NCBI GenBank assembly: GCA_011049425.1
Contig: DSBM01000141.1
Location: forward strand, 1 to 62,968
Source of the DNA: Candidatus Aminicenantes bacterium
GTDB taxonomy: Bacteria > Acidobacteriota > Aminicenantia > UBA2199
Direction: 5' to 3'
Length of the DNA: 62,968 bases
The notes under the pieces were generated by a model that was given only the letters and a program-made list of their open reading frames with translations, was not told the DNA's origin and did no database searches. Numbering within the stretch: position 1 is the stretch's first letter; each line of letters opens with the position of its first letter. Positions 51,649 through 58,741 of this stretch are shown piece after piece. Made by a program: the position numbers and the translations under genes.

Positions 51649-51700
51649 TATGGCTCCCGGATCCGGTTACGATTGAAGCCGCAACCGGTCGCTGGTATTG

Positions 51701-51729
51701 ATTGTAGATGGAAATGGGAAATCCCGCAA
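51701..51729 (-). promoter_or_regulatory. Promoter of the znuACB operon
   Basis: Minus strand TTGCGG (51724-51729), 17 bp, TACAAT (51701-51706). No convincing Zur-type palindrome was seen around it. Confidence 0.55.
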
Positions 51730-51743
51730 GCAGCAGCCCGGCA

Positions 51744-52952
51744 TTACTTGCGCAATTCGAAACCGTCAAAATGAACACCGTCCACGGTCCAGGCGTCAAA
51801 ACGCAAGCGATCTTTTTCCACTTGAATCACCTGGTACAATTGGCGGTCTGCGGCCATACGGGCCATGATGGAACCGTATAACGGGTTCAGGGGATATTGC
51901 TTGGGACCGCCCACGCTCACCACGTATACGGTTCCCCCCCTAGTGGAACGGACCCGGCGACCGGCCCGCAGGCGAAAGGTTCGCCCATACGTATGATCAT
52001 GTCCCTGAAGCACAAGATCCACGCCATGGGCGTCGATAATCGGAAGCAGTTGTTGCCGCAGCTCCAGGTTGTCGCGATCGCGTCCCGTTGAGTAAATCGG
52101 TTGGTGCATCAAGAGCACGGTCCAGCCACCGGAGCGTTTTTTTCGCAGAACCCGGTCCAGCCAGGCGGCCTGTTCACGAACGGCGGTATTCGGATTCAGG
52201 GCCACAAGGCGCGCGCCCTGTACATCCAAAGTATATACGGTTTCTTCCAGCCCCGGCGGGCCGTTCTCCGGCAGGGTGAAGTGGGGGCGCCACAACGGTG
52301 TCAAGTCCGCACTTTTTTTGGAGGGCGTGCGCCTGTATTCGTGGTTGCCCGGAACCATAAGTTGGGGAATGCTGCGGAATATCCATTCACCCACGGTAAA
52401 CCATTCCCCCCACTTGTCGTCCCGCCATGCACGGGAGACCAGGTCACCGGCGTGCAACATGAAAAGCGCATCGGGGGCCTGGAGTATGGAGGCACGCACA
52501 ACCCGGCCACATTGAGATGCCAACTCGTTTTGCAAATCACCCAGAAAAACAAAGCGGAAAGCGCGCCGATCATCCGCGGCTGTGCGGAAATGGTTCCATT
52601 CGCTCCAATGCTCTCCGGAACCCACGCGATAGGCGTACAACGTGTCGGACTTCAGTGCAGAGAAGCGCGCGCTGTGTGTCCATACCGTTTCACCTTTGCC
52701 CGTATCCAACTCCATGCTGGCGGCTTTCACCACGAAGGCTCCGGCCGGAGTCAGGGGAGAGGGCGAAGCTGTTTGAATCTGGGCGGCCGCGTCGGCGGCG
52801 GGAGCGTGTGTCCGCCAGGTCACGGCGGCGGTGGTTGCCGGATCCCCATACCAGTTCAGTACAATTCGTCTGGGAACGCGATCCGCCGCCAATGCGCCGC
52901 TTGCGGCCCAAACCGGGAGCAGGATGGCTATCAATAAAGGTTGTTTTCTCAT
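51744..52952 (-). CDS. Purple-acid-phosphatase-like metallophosphoesterase, exported
   Basis: 402 residues. Signal peptide (PLLIAILLPVWAASGALA), an Fn3-like purple-acid-phosphatase N-domain (RIVLNWYGDPATTAAVTWRT), then the calcineurin fold: FVFLGDLQNE, MLHAGDLVS, VPGNHEYRRT, VLLMHQPIYS and LVLQGHDHTYGRTF supply the two-metal site. It should hydrolyse phosphate esters outside the cytoplasm. The Asp of the first motif is followed by LQN rather than the more usual D-x-G/Q variants, which is acceptable. It has its own promoter. Confidence 0.9.
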   Translation of the reverse strand: MRKQPLLIAILLPVWAASGALAADRVPRRIVLNWYGDPATTAAVTWRTHAPAADAAAQIQTASPSPLTPAGAFVVKAASMELDTGKGETVWTHSARFSALKSDTLYAYRVGSGEHWSEWNHFRTAADDRRAFRFVFLGDLQNELASQCGRVVRASILQAPDALFMLHAGDLVSRAWRDDKWGEWFTVGEWIFRSIPQLMVPGNHEYRRTPSKKSADLTPLWRPHFTLPENGPPGLEETVYTLDVQGARLVALNPNTAVREQAAWLDRVLRKKRSGGWTVLLMHQPIYSTGRDRDNLELRQQLLPIIDAHGVDLVLQGHDHTYGRTFRLRAGRRVRSTRGGTVYVVSVGGPKQYPLNPLYGSIMARMAADRQLYQVIQVEKDRLRFDAWTVDGVHFDGFELRK

Positions 52953-52992
52953 CTGTTGCCTCGTATTACAGAATTGAGTTGAAAAGATTCAC

Positions 52993-53022
52993 ATTCTACA
53001 ATGAAAATTCCTTGGATGTCAA
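52993..53022 (-). promoter_or_regulatory. Promoter of the metallophosphoesterase gene
   Basis: Minus strand TTGACA (53017-53022), 18 bp, TAGAAT (52993-52998). Leader of about 35 nt to the ATG at 52952. The remainder of the 631-bp gap 52953-53583 holds element copy B and the marR control region. Confidence 0.55.
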
Positions 53023-53131
53023 CACAACATGGCCGATCAATTTCATTAAAAATGACGTTTCTGCACAATCCCGCGTTGGTATTGGCGCGCACTGAAGTCT
53101 GTTCAAAAAGCCCATAAAGCTGTTTTTTTTT

Positions 53132-53491
53132 GGTTCTCTTCCATTTTGTGTGAGTTTAAAGGTTATTCCAATTTGAAAAAATATAGAGGCTCCAGGAGAG
53201 TACCCTTCCGGGCACAAAGCATCGCTCACCACTTCGGTCCAGACCCATTGCGGTCTTTTTGCGTATTTAGCCGACCACGGCGGTTGTTCGGGATGTGACC
53301 GCGGCCGGCTTTCGTCCTCGATGAATACCCCTCAGCCGACCATCCTGTCTCAGACCATGGGTCCCCGGAACCTACGTTTGCGTTCGCTTATGCTGTATGC
53401 CCTGCGGGTATGTATGCCCTATGGGTACTCATCACCACAGCTTCTTGTCAATCACCAATGTGAGTTTACCCATACAGAACCAGGGAGAACC
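53132..53491. mobile_element. MITE-like element remnant, copy B (360 bp)
   Basis: Terminal inverted repeats: the left end reads GGTTCTCTTCCATTTTGTGT and the right end, read on the minus strand, GGTTCTCCCTGGTTCTGTAT. Flanks are T-rich (TTTTTTTT before, TTGTTTTT after), seven of eight matching, compatible with an 8-bp target duplication. The reverse complement is homologous at both ends to copy A (30906-31051). The interior holds a 2 x 17 bp tandem repeat (53394-53427) and a hairpin AGACC/GGTCT (53241-53256) followed by T5. No transposase frame was recognised. It is a non-autonomous or decayed element, perhaps ISL3-like from the GGTTCTC ends. Confidence 0.62.
53394..53427 (+). repeat. Tandem duplication, 2 x 17 bp
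   Basis: TGTATGCCCTGCGGGTA (53394-53410) followed at once by TGTATGCCCTATGGGTA (53411-53427), 15 of 17 identical. Copy A has only one related ACCC..AGGG unit, so recombination between such units may have produced its internal deletion. Confidence 0.75.
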
Positions 53492-53521
53492 TTGTTTTTG
53501 AACCTGAACCCATGCTATGGT
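53492..53521 (+). promoter_or_regulatory. Promoter of the marR-type gene
   Basis: TTGTTT (53492-53497), 18 bp, TATGGT (53516-53521) with TG one base before the -10. The -35 begins immediately after the end of element copy B, and the first operator overlaps the -10. Confidence 0.42.
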
Positions 53522-53534
53522 TGGAGGGCCAACC
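53519..53534 (+). promoter_or_regulatory. MarR-type operator O1
   Basis: GGTTGG-AGGG-CCAACC, a perfect 6-bp inverted repeat overlapping the -10 and start region. Same core GTTGG-N4-CCAAC as O2. Confidence 0.62.
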
Positions 53535-53549
53535 AAAACCAGACTTACA

Positions 53550-53565
53550 AGTTGGCTTGCCAACT
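53550..53565 (+). promoter_or_regulatory. MarR-type operator O2
   Basis: AGTTGGC-TT-GCCAACT, a perfect 7-bp inverted repeat, centred 31 bp (three turns) after O1 and 18 bp before the ATG. A repressor bound here would block transcription and possibly translation. Confidence 0.62.
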
Positions 53566-53583
53566 ATAAAGGGAGGGGGTAAA

Positions 53584-54060
53584 ATGGATGAAGGAATTCT
53601 CCGTCGCCTGATGCGTTGCGCCCGGCAACTGGAACGCCTTTCCGGCAGAGACCTTGCGTCGCTGGGCCTTGGCAGCGGGCGGGTGCGTTTGCTGCTGGGT
53701 ATATTGCAAAATCCCGGAGTGACCCAGGAAAGCCTGAGCATTCACGCCGGTGTGGACAAGACCACCACGGCCAAGGCGGTCAAACGCCTGGAAGCCCGGG
53801 GATACGTACAAAGGCTGCAAGACGAAACCGACCGCAGGCTGCGGCGCTTGTTTCCCACAGATTCGGCCCGTTCGCTGAAGCCGGACCTGGAGCGGCGCTT
53901 GCGCCTCGTTCATGAAATCATGTTGCAGGGATTTCTGGAAACGGAAATCTCCCGCCTTTCCGGTTATCTTTCACGCATGCTGGAAAATCTGGACCGCAAT
54001 TCCGGCCGGAATGGAACCCTGGACTTTCGTGCGGTTCCGCCAACCACGGGATGGGATTGA
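53584..54060 (+). CDS. MarR-family transcriptional regulator
   Basis: 158 residues. The winged helix is at about 35-100 (GSGRVRLLLGILQNPGVTQESLSIHAGVDKTTTAKAVKRLEARGYVQRLQDETDRR), flanked by dimerisation helices. The ATG at 53584 follows GGGAGGGGG. Two palindromes of a common core precede it, suggesting autorepression. The next gene is an SLC13-type transporter 87 bp downstream, probably under its control. The effector is unknown. Confidence 0.88.
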   Translation: MDEGILRRLMRCARQLERLSGRDLASLGLGSGRVRLLLGILQNPGVTQESLSIHAGVDKTTTAKAVKRLEARGYVQRLQDETDRRLRRLFPTDSARSLKPDLERRLRLVHEIMLQGFLETEISRLSGYLSRMLENLDRNSGRNGTLDFRAVPPTTGWD

Positions 54061-54147
54061 TCTGTTGAACCTTGTATGATCCTTGTGGTAAGGTCCGGTT
54101 TGATTGCGTTCAGCATTGCGCCGACAACGGTTACTGGAAGGAGGTCA

Positions 54148-55929
54148 GTGACAGAGATGGGGTTTGATTTCTGGTACACCTTGACCCTGCTTGTCGCCAT
54201 GATCATTGTCCTGATCGACGAATGGATCGATATCGAGCTAACCGTTGTAACGGTCTTGTTCTTACTCACAATCGGCGGTGTTGTCAGCGCGGGCGAAGCT
54301 GTAGCAGGGTTTTCCAACATCGGCGTGATCTCGATCGGCTTGCTCTTTCTTTTGGCCGGGGCCATGCAGACCAGCGGCTTATTGCCCATAATCAACCGTT
54401 TGATCCTGGGAAACTCCTCTAAAAACGGCATGCGCCGCAAACTGGCCCGCCTGCTCTTTCCCGTCACCCTGCTATCCGCTTTCATGAACAACACCCCGGT
54501 AGTGGCAATGTTGATCCCGCCAATCAAAAAATGGTGCCAGGAACACGGCATCTCCGTGTCACACTTCCTGCTTCCATTGTCGTATGCGGCGATCCTGGGG
54601 GGATTGTGCACCTTGATCGGCACCAGCACCAACCTGATTATCCACGGACTCTTGCTCGAGAACGGCTACAAGGGGTTGGGTTTTTTTGAAATTTCACGCA
54701 TTGGTATTCCCGTTGCGCTCTTGGGTCTGGTTTACCTGGTTGTGGTTGGAAACAGGTTGCTGCCCCAGCGGCGTGAACCCATGAGTAAACTGACGCGTCA
54801 ACTGCGCGAATTCGTGGTGGAAATGAAAGTGGGGGAGGGTTTTGAAGGTATCGGCCGCAGTGTGGAAGCGGCCGGGTTGCGCCACCTTCAGGGATTGTTT
54901 CTTTTCCAGATCCAGCGTAAAGAAACGGTGCTGGCTCCCGCCCGCCCGGATGAAACCGTCCGGGATGGAGACCGCTTGTTTTTTACGGGGATCCCCGACA
55001 CCATTCTGGAACTTCAGAGGATCCCCGGCCTGCAACCAGCCAAAACCATTCACTTTAACCTGAAATCGGACCGTCCGGGCCGCGTCTGCGCATTTGAAGC
55101 CGTGATTCCCGCCAGTTCCGCCCTGGTGGGGAAGAAAGTCAGGGAATCAGACTTCCGCGGTCGCTATGGAGCGGTGATCCTGGCCATTCACCGCGGCGGC
55201 GAACGCATTGCCAAAAAAATCGGCAACATCGTCCTGCATCCCGGTGATACGCTGCTCATGCTGGCGGATCATGAGTTCTCTGAGCGCTGGCCCCAGTCTT
55301 CCGATTTTTACCTGGTTTCCCTGCCTACGCCCCTTGACGGCAAGCATCCCTATCGCAAATGGGTCACCGGCGGTGTTTTTGCGGCCATGATCGTGATGTC
55401 CGCCACGGGCGTTCTGCCCCTGGTGGTTGCCGCCGCCGGGGCGGCGGTGGTCCTGAGCTTATGCGGATGTTTGCCTGGAAAAAGCGTAATGGTGGATTGG
55501 AAGGTGCTCATCATTATCGCCTCCATGTTCGGGATCGCCGCCGCCATGCAAAACTCCGGTTTGGCGGAATACTTTTCCTGGAAAATCGTCCAGCTTGGCC
55601 GCCATTTCGGCACTTTCGGCGTATTGTGCGCGGTGTACCTGTTGACCAGCCTGTTTAATTCGGTGATTACGGGCAACGCCACCGCGGTGCTTTTTTTCCC
55701 CATCGCCGTGAGCGCGGCCACATCCGTAGGCGCCGATATTCATCCATTTGCCCTGGCGGTGCTGGTTTCAACGGCAGCGACTTTTGCCACTCCCATCTCT
55801 TACCAGACCAATCTCATGGTTTATGGACCCGGTGGATACCGCTTCACTGATTACCTCAAGATTGGTTTGCCCTTACAGGTGCTGATCGCCGCGCTCTCCC
55901 TCTTCCTAATCAATCACTTCTACCTGTAG
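54148..55929 (+). CDS. SLC13-type permease with two TrkA_C (RCK_C) domains
   Basis: About 593-residue DASS-type transporter: membrane segments at the N-terminal part (GVISIGLLFLLAGAMQTSGLL, NNTPVVAMLIPPI) and the C-terminal part (ITGNATAVLFFPIAVSAATSV, ATPISYQTNLMVYGPGGYRF), separated by two RCK_C-like cytosolic domains (about 205-275 and 295-375). The SNT-like motifs NTP and NAT sit in the expected hairpins. Substrates of this group include sulfate, carboxylates and tellurite. GTG 54148 lies very close to GGAGG, and ATG 54157 is an alternative. Confidence 0.87.
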   Translation: MTEMGFDFWYTLTLLVAMIIVLIDEWIDIELTVVTVLFLLTIGGVVSAGEAVAGFSNIGVISIGLLFLLAGAMQTSGLLPIINRLILGNSSKNGMRRKLARLLFPVTLLSAFMNNTPVVAMLIPPIKKWCQEHGISVSHFLLPLSYAAILGGLCTLIGTSTNLIIHGLLLENGYKGLGFFEISRIGIPVALLGLVYLVVVGNRLLPQRREPMSKLTRQLREFVVEMKVGEGFEGIGRSVEAAGLRHLQGLFLFQIQRKETVLAPARPDETVRDGDRLFFTGIPDTILELQRIPGLQPAKTIHFNLKSDRPGRVCAFEAVIPASSALVGKKVRESDFRGRYGAVILAIHRGGERIAKKIGNIVLHPGDTLLMLADHEFSERWPQSSDFYLVSLPTPLDGKHPYRKWVTGGVFAAMIVMSATGVLPLVVAAAGAAVVLSLCGCLPGKSVMVDWKVLIIIASMFGIAAAMQNSGLAEYFSWKIVQLGRHFGTFGVLCAVYLLTSLFNSVITGNATAVLFFPIAVSAATSVGADIHPFALAVLVSTAATFATPISYQTNLMVYGPGGYRFTDYLKIGLPLQVLIAALSLFLINHFYL

Positions 55930-55984
55930 TCCGTTCTCAAATTCTTGAAACCACAGCCACTGGCATTCGGACAAAGCAACGCCG

Positions 55985-56013
55985 TTGACGCCTTACGGGA
56001 CCTCTGCTACAAT
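55985..56013 (+). promoter_or_regulatory. Promoter of the tRNA-Ser gene
   Basis: TTGACG (55985-55990), 17 bp, TACAAT (56008-56013). The predicted start is about 6 nt before the mature tRNA 5' end. Confidence 0.62.
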
Positions 56014-56025
56014 CGTGGACTGCGC

Positions 56026-56115
56026 GGAGGGATGGCAGAGCGGTCGAATGCGGCGGTCTTGAAAACCGTTGGCCTTTAACGAGGCCCGTGGGTTCGAATC
56101 CTACTCCCTCCGCCA
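56026..56115 (+). tRNA. tRNA-Ser(TGA)
   Basis: Acceptor GGAGGGA pairs with TCCCTCC; the D-arm, the anticodon loop CTTGAAA (anticodon TGA, reading UCA), a long variable arm typical of tRNA-Ser and the T-arm GTGGGTTCGAATCC are present. The discriminator is G, and CCA is encoded (56113-56115). The 3' portion, from the T-loop through CCA and 9 more bases, is duplicated 120 bp downstream. Confidence 0.96.
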
Positions 56116-56124
56116 TTCGAACCC
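56097..56124 (+). repeat. Direct repeat, first copy (tRNA-Ser 3' end, attachment-site-like)
   Basis: 28 bp identical to 56217-56244. It covers part of the T-arm, the acceptor 3' strand, CCA and nine bases beyond. The last nine bases (TTCGAACCC) are the reverse complement of 56090-56098, giving an inverted repeat around the tRNA 3' end. Confidence 0.85.
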
Positions 56125-56162
56125 ACGTTTTCCGGGTTCGACTAATTCGCGATCTGCGAATT
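56117..56162 (+). repeat. Two hairpins after tRNA-Ser
   Basis: TCGAACCC (56117-56124) pairs with GGGTTCGA (56134-56141), loop of nine; AATTCGC (56144-56150) pairs with GCGAATT (56156-56162), loop GATCT. No long T run follows either, so they could be processing or termination structures or part of a repeat. Confidence 0.55.
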
Positions 56163-56216
56163 TGGACCGTGAGCGCAGCGAACGGCCCGCAGGGTGAGAC
56201 GTAGCAGCGGCTCATC

Positions 56217-56244
56217 AATCCTACTCCCTCCGCCATTCGAACCC
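56217..56244 (+). repeat. Direct repeat, second copy (tRNA-Ser 3' end)
   Basis: Identical to 56097-56124, exactly 120 bp away. The interval between the copies has no gene. The pattern resembles duplicated attachment sites left by an integrative element that has since been lost, or a slipped duplication. Confidence 0.85.
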
Positions 56245-56296
56245 GGCAGGCTGAACAACCGCAAACCGGATCCTCGTTTCCTGCAGATCGATCTGT

Positions 56297-56302
56297 TACA
56301 AT
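56297..56302 (+). promoter_or_regulatory. -10 element of the HAD gene
   Basis: TACAAT ending 7 bp before the ATG at 56310, so the transcript would begin at or next to the start codon. No ribosome site or good -35 is visible. Confidence 0.4.
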
Positions 56303-56309
56303 CTCTTTC

Positions 56310-57128
56310 ATGAAAACCGGAACAACTCCACGCCTGGTCGCTTCCGACCTGGGGGGCACCCTGGTTCCTCTCAAAGAAGAGGCCGTTCCACCCGCAACCC
56401 TTGCCGTCCTGGACGCGATCATGGCCCTGGGTGTTCCCGTCGCTCTGGTGACGGGTTTCAACCTCTACACGGCCCGGCGCATGGCGGCCGGCCTGAAGAG
56501 ATCGCCCTGGCTGCTGGTCCAGAACGGCACCCTGGCTCTGAAGAATAACAAGATCGTTTGGGAACATGGTTTGGCGGCGGATGAAGCAAAAAAACTGGTG
56601 CGCACATTGGAAGCGCTGAAAGTCCCGGTTGTGGTCTACCGCAGCCTGTCCCGAGGCGGCAGCCCTGAATACCGGGGCTTCGGCATGTTCAGTCGCAGCA
56701 CTCCCTTTCGGACCGTGGAGGAATTTTCCGACTTTTCCGACATCACCGGGGTATCAACCCGGATCGCCAACGACAGGGTGGGGGAGGTGAAAACCGCTCT
56801 GAACAGTTGCCTGCCAGTGAAATCCCGCTTGATCTCTTCCCGGGGCAATAGCCGCACCTGGCTTGAAGTCACCCCTGTTGGTGCGCGTAAGGATCAGGCT
56901 TTGCGTCGCCTTTGTACGGAACTGGGCGTGGATCCGCAGCAAGTAATCTATTTCGGTGACAACCTGAATGATCTGGAAGCATTAGAGATGGTGGGATTTC
57001 CCAGGGTGGTTGCGGATGGCCTGGCGGAGTTGCGAAACCTGTTTCCGCAAGTGGCGGCAGCATCCCATCAGGGGCCGGCCCGTGAACTGGTACGGTTATT
57101 CGAACTTGAGCAGCCACCCGGCTTATAA
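56310..57128 (+). CDS. HAD-IIB hydrolase (Cof/MPGP-like) with altered motif I
   Basis: 272 residues. Motif I reads VASDLGGTLVPL: the nucleophile Asp is kept, but the second Asp (acid/base of DxDGT) is Gly. Motif II is ALVTGFN, motif III contains the Lys in GARKDQALRRL, and motif IV is YFGDNLNDLEALEMVG. The C2-type cap fits sugar-phosphate phosphatases such as mannosyl-3-phosphoglycerate phosphatase. Without the acid/base Asp, phosphatase activity may be weak, absent or changed. It may be translated from a leaderless message. It is followed by a FetAB-like pair. Confidence 0.83.
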   Translation: MKTGTTPRLVASDLGGTLVPLKEEAVPPATLAVLDAIMALGVPVALVTGFNLYTARRMAAGLKRSPWLLVQNGTLALKNNKIVWEHGLAADEAKKLVRTLEALKVPVVVYRSLSRGGSPEYRGFGMFSRSTPFRTVEEFSDFSDITGVSTRIANDRVGEVKTALNSCLPVKSRLISSRGNSRTWLEVTPVGARKDQALRRLCTELGVDPQQVIYFGDNLNDLEALEMVGFPRVVADGLAELRNLFPQVAAASHQGPARELVRLFELEQPPGL

Positions 57129-57207
57129 TGCCGATTTGTTGCCGGCCCTTGATTCCAATTGCCGGAAACGGTAAGGTATTGGCCTCTTGCCGGTAAAAGA
57201 AGCAACC

Positions 57208-57843
57208 ATGCTGCAACTGGAAAGGATCCGTGTCCAACATGACGGTAACCCGATCCTTCGGGACGTTGACCTGTCTGTGGCCAAAGGGGAAAAGATCTGG
57301 ATCCACGGACCCTCAGGCAGCGGCAAGACCACTTTGTTAAAAGTGCTGTTTTGCGCGGAGTATTTTGAAGGCCGGCTGCTTCATGAGAATCGCCCGGTTA
57401 CGCCTCCGGAATTGACGCATTACCGCTCACACCTGGGATTTGTATCCCAACGCATCCCGGATTTCGATCTCACCGTTGGCGAAGTATTGCGCTATCCCCT
57501 CCAATTTCGCGCCAATCGTCATCGCTCCTTTCCCCAAGACCGGGCAATGGAGTTGCTTGCGCAACTGCACTTCAAGCAGGATGTGTTGTCCAGACGGTTT
57601 CCCAGCCTGTCCGGCGGTGAAAAACAGCGCCTGATGGTTTTGTTGCTCCTGCTCGTGAACCGTCCGGTGTTTCTTCTGGATGAAGTCACGGCCGCCCTGG
57701 ATCCGGAAAACATCGAAAACGTGGTACGTCTGCTGACCGCGTCTCCCGGCCGGACCGTGATATCGGTGTCTCACAATCGCGATTGGGAAACCTTCTCTAC
57801 CCGTTCCCTGTTCATGCAATCCGGCAGTTTGCAGGCAGAATAG
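57208..57843 (+). CDS. fetA: ABC transporter ATPase, FetA/YbbL-like
   Basis: 211 residues. Walker A IHGPSGSGKTTLLKVL (about 32-47), signature PSLSGGEKQRLMVLLLLL, Walker B VFLLDEVTAALDPEN, and switch His SVSHNRD. The partner gene 2 bp downstream encodes a UPF0014 permease, which identifies it as the FetA half of a FetAB-type exporter. In E. coli FetAB is linked to iron efflux. An in-frame TTG at 57187 is possible, but the ATG at 57208 is preferred although its ribosome site is weak. Confidence 0.85.
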   Translation: MLQLERIRVQHDGNPILRDVDLSVAKGEKIWIHGPSGSGKTTLLKVLFCAEYFEGRLLHENRPVTPPELTHYRSHLGFVSQRIPDFDLTVGEVLRYPLQFRANRHRSFPQDRAMELLAQLHFKQDVLSRRFPSLSGGEKQRLMVLLLLLVNRPVFLLDEVTAALDPENIENVVRLLTASPGRTVISVSHNRDWETFSTRSLFMQSGSLQAE

Positions 57844-57845
57844 CC

Positions 57846-58631
57846 ATGGGCGCCAAAGCGATCAACCTGTTTTCCCTGGCGACATTCTCGTTGTTGTTGC
57901 TGGTACCCATCAGCGTGTTCCTGTTTCTGCGCATTCCCCGTATCCGCGCACTGTTGATCGCACATATACGTATGGTGGCGCAGCTCTTCCTGGTCGGCCT
58001 GTACCTGGAAACCATTTTCCGCATCAACCATCCCCTGATCAATCTGGCCTGGATCCTGATCATGATCGCCGTTGCCTGCACGGCGGCTACCAGCCAGAGC
58101 GGCCTGCGATTAAGGCGGTTTTTTCTTCCACTGGGCACGGCGTACCTGATCAGCATGGCGGCAATTTTCGGCGCTTTTTTTATTGTACTTGAACCCCGGA
58201 CCGTATTTTCGGCCCGTTATCTGATCCCCCTGGGAGGCATGATCCTGGGCAATATCCTGCGCAGCAATGTCATTACGCTGGACCGATATTTTCACGGCCT
58301 GCAGAAGCGCCCGGAAGAGTTCATCACCCATCTTTCCATGGGGGCCACCCCCTGGGAGGCCCGCAAACCTTTTATGGCTGACGCCCTGAAAGCCGCCGTA
58401 TCCCCCCAAATCGCCACTGTCGCCACCATGGGACTGGTGTCCCTTCCCGGCATGATGACCGGGCAGATTCTGGGCGGCAACTCTCCGTCCGTGGCTATTC
58501 AATACCAGATCCTGATCATGGTCGCCATCTTTACCACGGCAACGGTTTCGGCTTTCCTGGGCATGGTGTTTGCCTCCCGGCGGGCTTTTGACGGCTACCA
58601 GCGTCTTCGTCCCGGCCTCTTCCGCCATTGA
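57846..58631 (+). CDS. fetB: UPF0014 membrane protein, FetB/YbbM-like iron exporter permease
   Basis: 261 residues with about seven membrane segments: FLVGLYLETIF, WILIMIAVACTAA, YLIPLGGMILGNILRSNVITLDRY and the near-invariant LVSLPGMMTGQILGGNSPSVAIQYQILIM, which is diagnostic of UPF0014. It is the permease of the FetA ATPase and begins 2 bp after it. The likely role is export of iron or protection from metal and oxidative stress, based on E. coli FetAB. Confidence 0.9.
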   Translation: MGAKAINLFSLATFSLLLLVPISVFLFLRIPRIRALLIAHIRMVAQLFLVGLYLETIFRINHPLINLAWILIMIAVACTAATSQSGLRLRRFFLPLGTAYLISMAAIFGAFFIVLEPRTVFSARYLIPLGGMILGNILRSNVITLDRYFHGLQKRPEEFITHLSMGATPWEARKPFMADALKAAVSPQIATVATMGLVSLPGMMTGQILGGNSPSVAIQYQILIMVAIFTTATVSAFLGMVFASRRAFDGYQRLRPGLFRH

Positions 58632-58723
58632 ACCATATCTGCGAGCTTGTATGCGACTTGCGTGCATCCTTTTTGACAGCCGCCATAACCATTTTGCCCG
58701 TGCTGTCTTTTGATCCCGGTTTA

Positions 58724-58732
58724 TGCTATGAT
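58724..58732 (+). promoter_or_regulatory. Extended -10 of the propeller-GGDEF gene
   Basis: TGCTATGAT ends 9 bp before the ATG at 58742, giving a transcript that starts within about 3 nt of the start codon. TGTCTT 17 bp upstream is a weak -35. Confidence 0.42.
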
Positions 58733-58741
58733 TGAACGGCC

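Noticed and set aside
52996-53232. 78-codon minus-strand frame upstream of the phosphoesterase gene
   Set aside because: It covers the element B end and the promoter at 52993-53022 and has no recognisable domain.
53321-53569. 82-codon open frame across the end of element B
   Set aside because: It crosses the element boundary, the marR promoter and the operators, and shows no protein-like features.
55937-56461. Minus-strand reading frame with repeated MAEGVGFEPT-like peptides
   Set aside because: It is antisense to tRNA-Ser and its duplicated 3' end; this peptide is a well-known artefact of translating tRNA-Ser regions.
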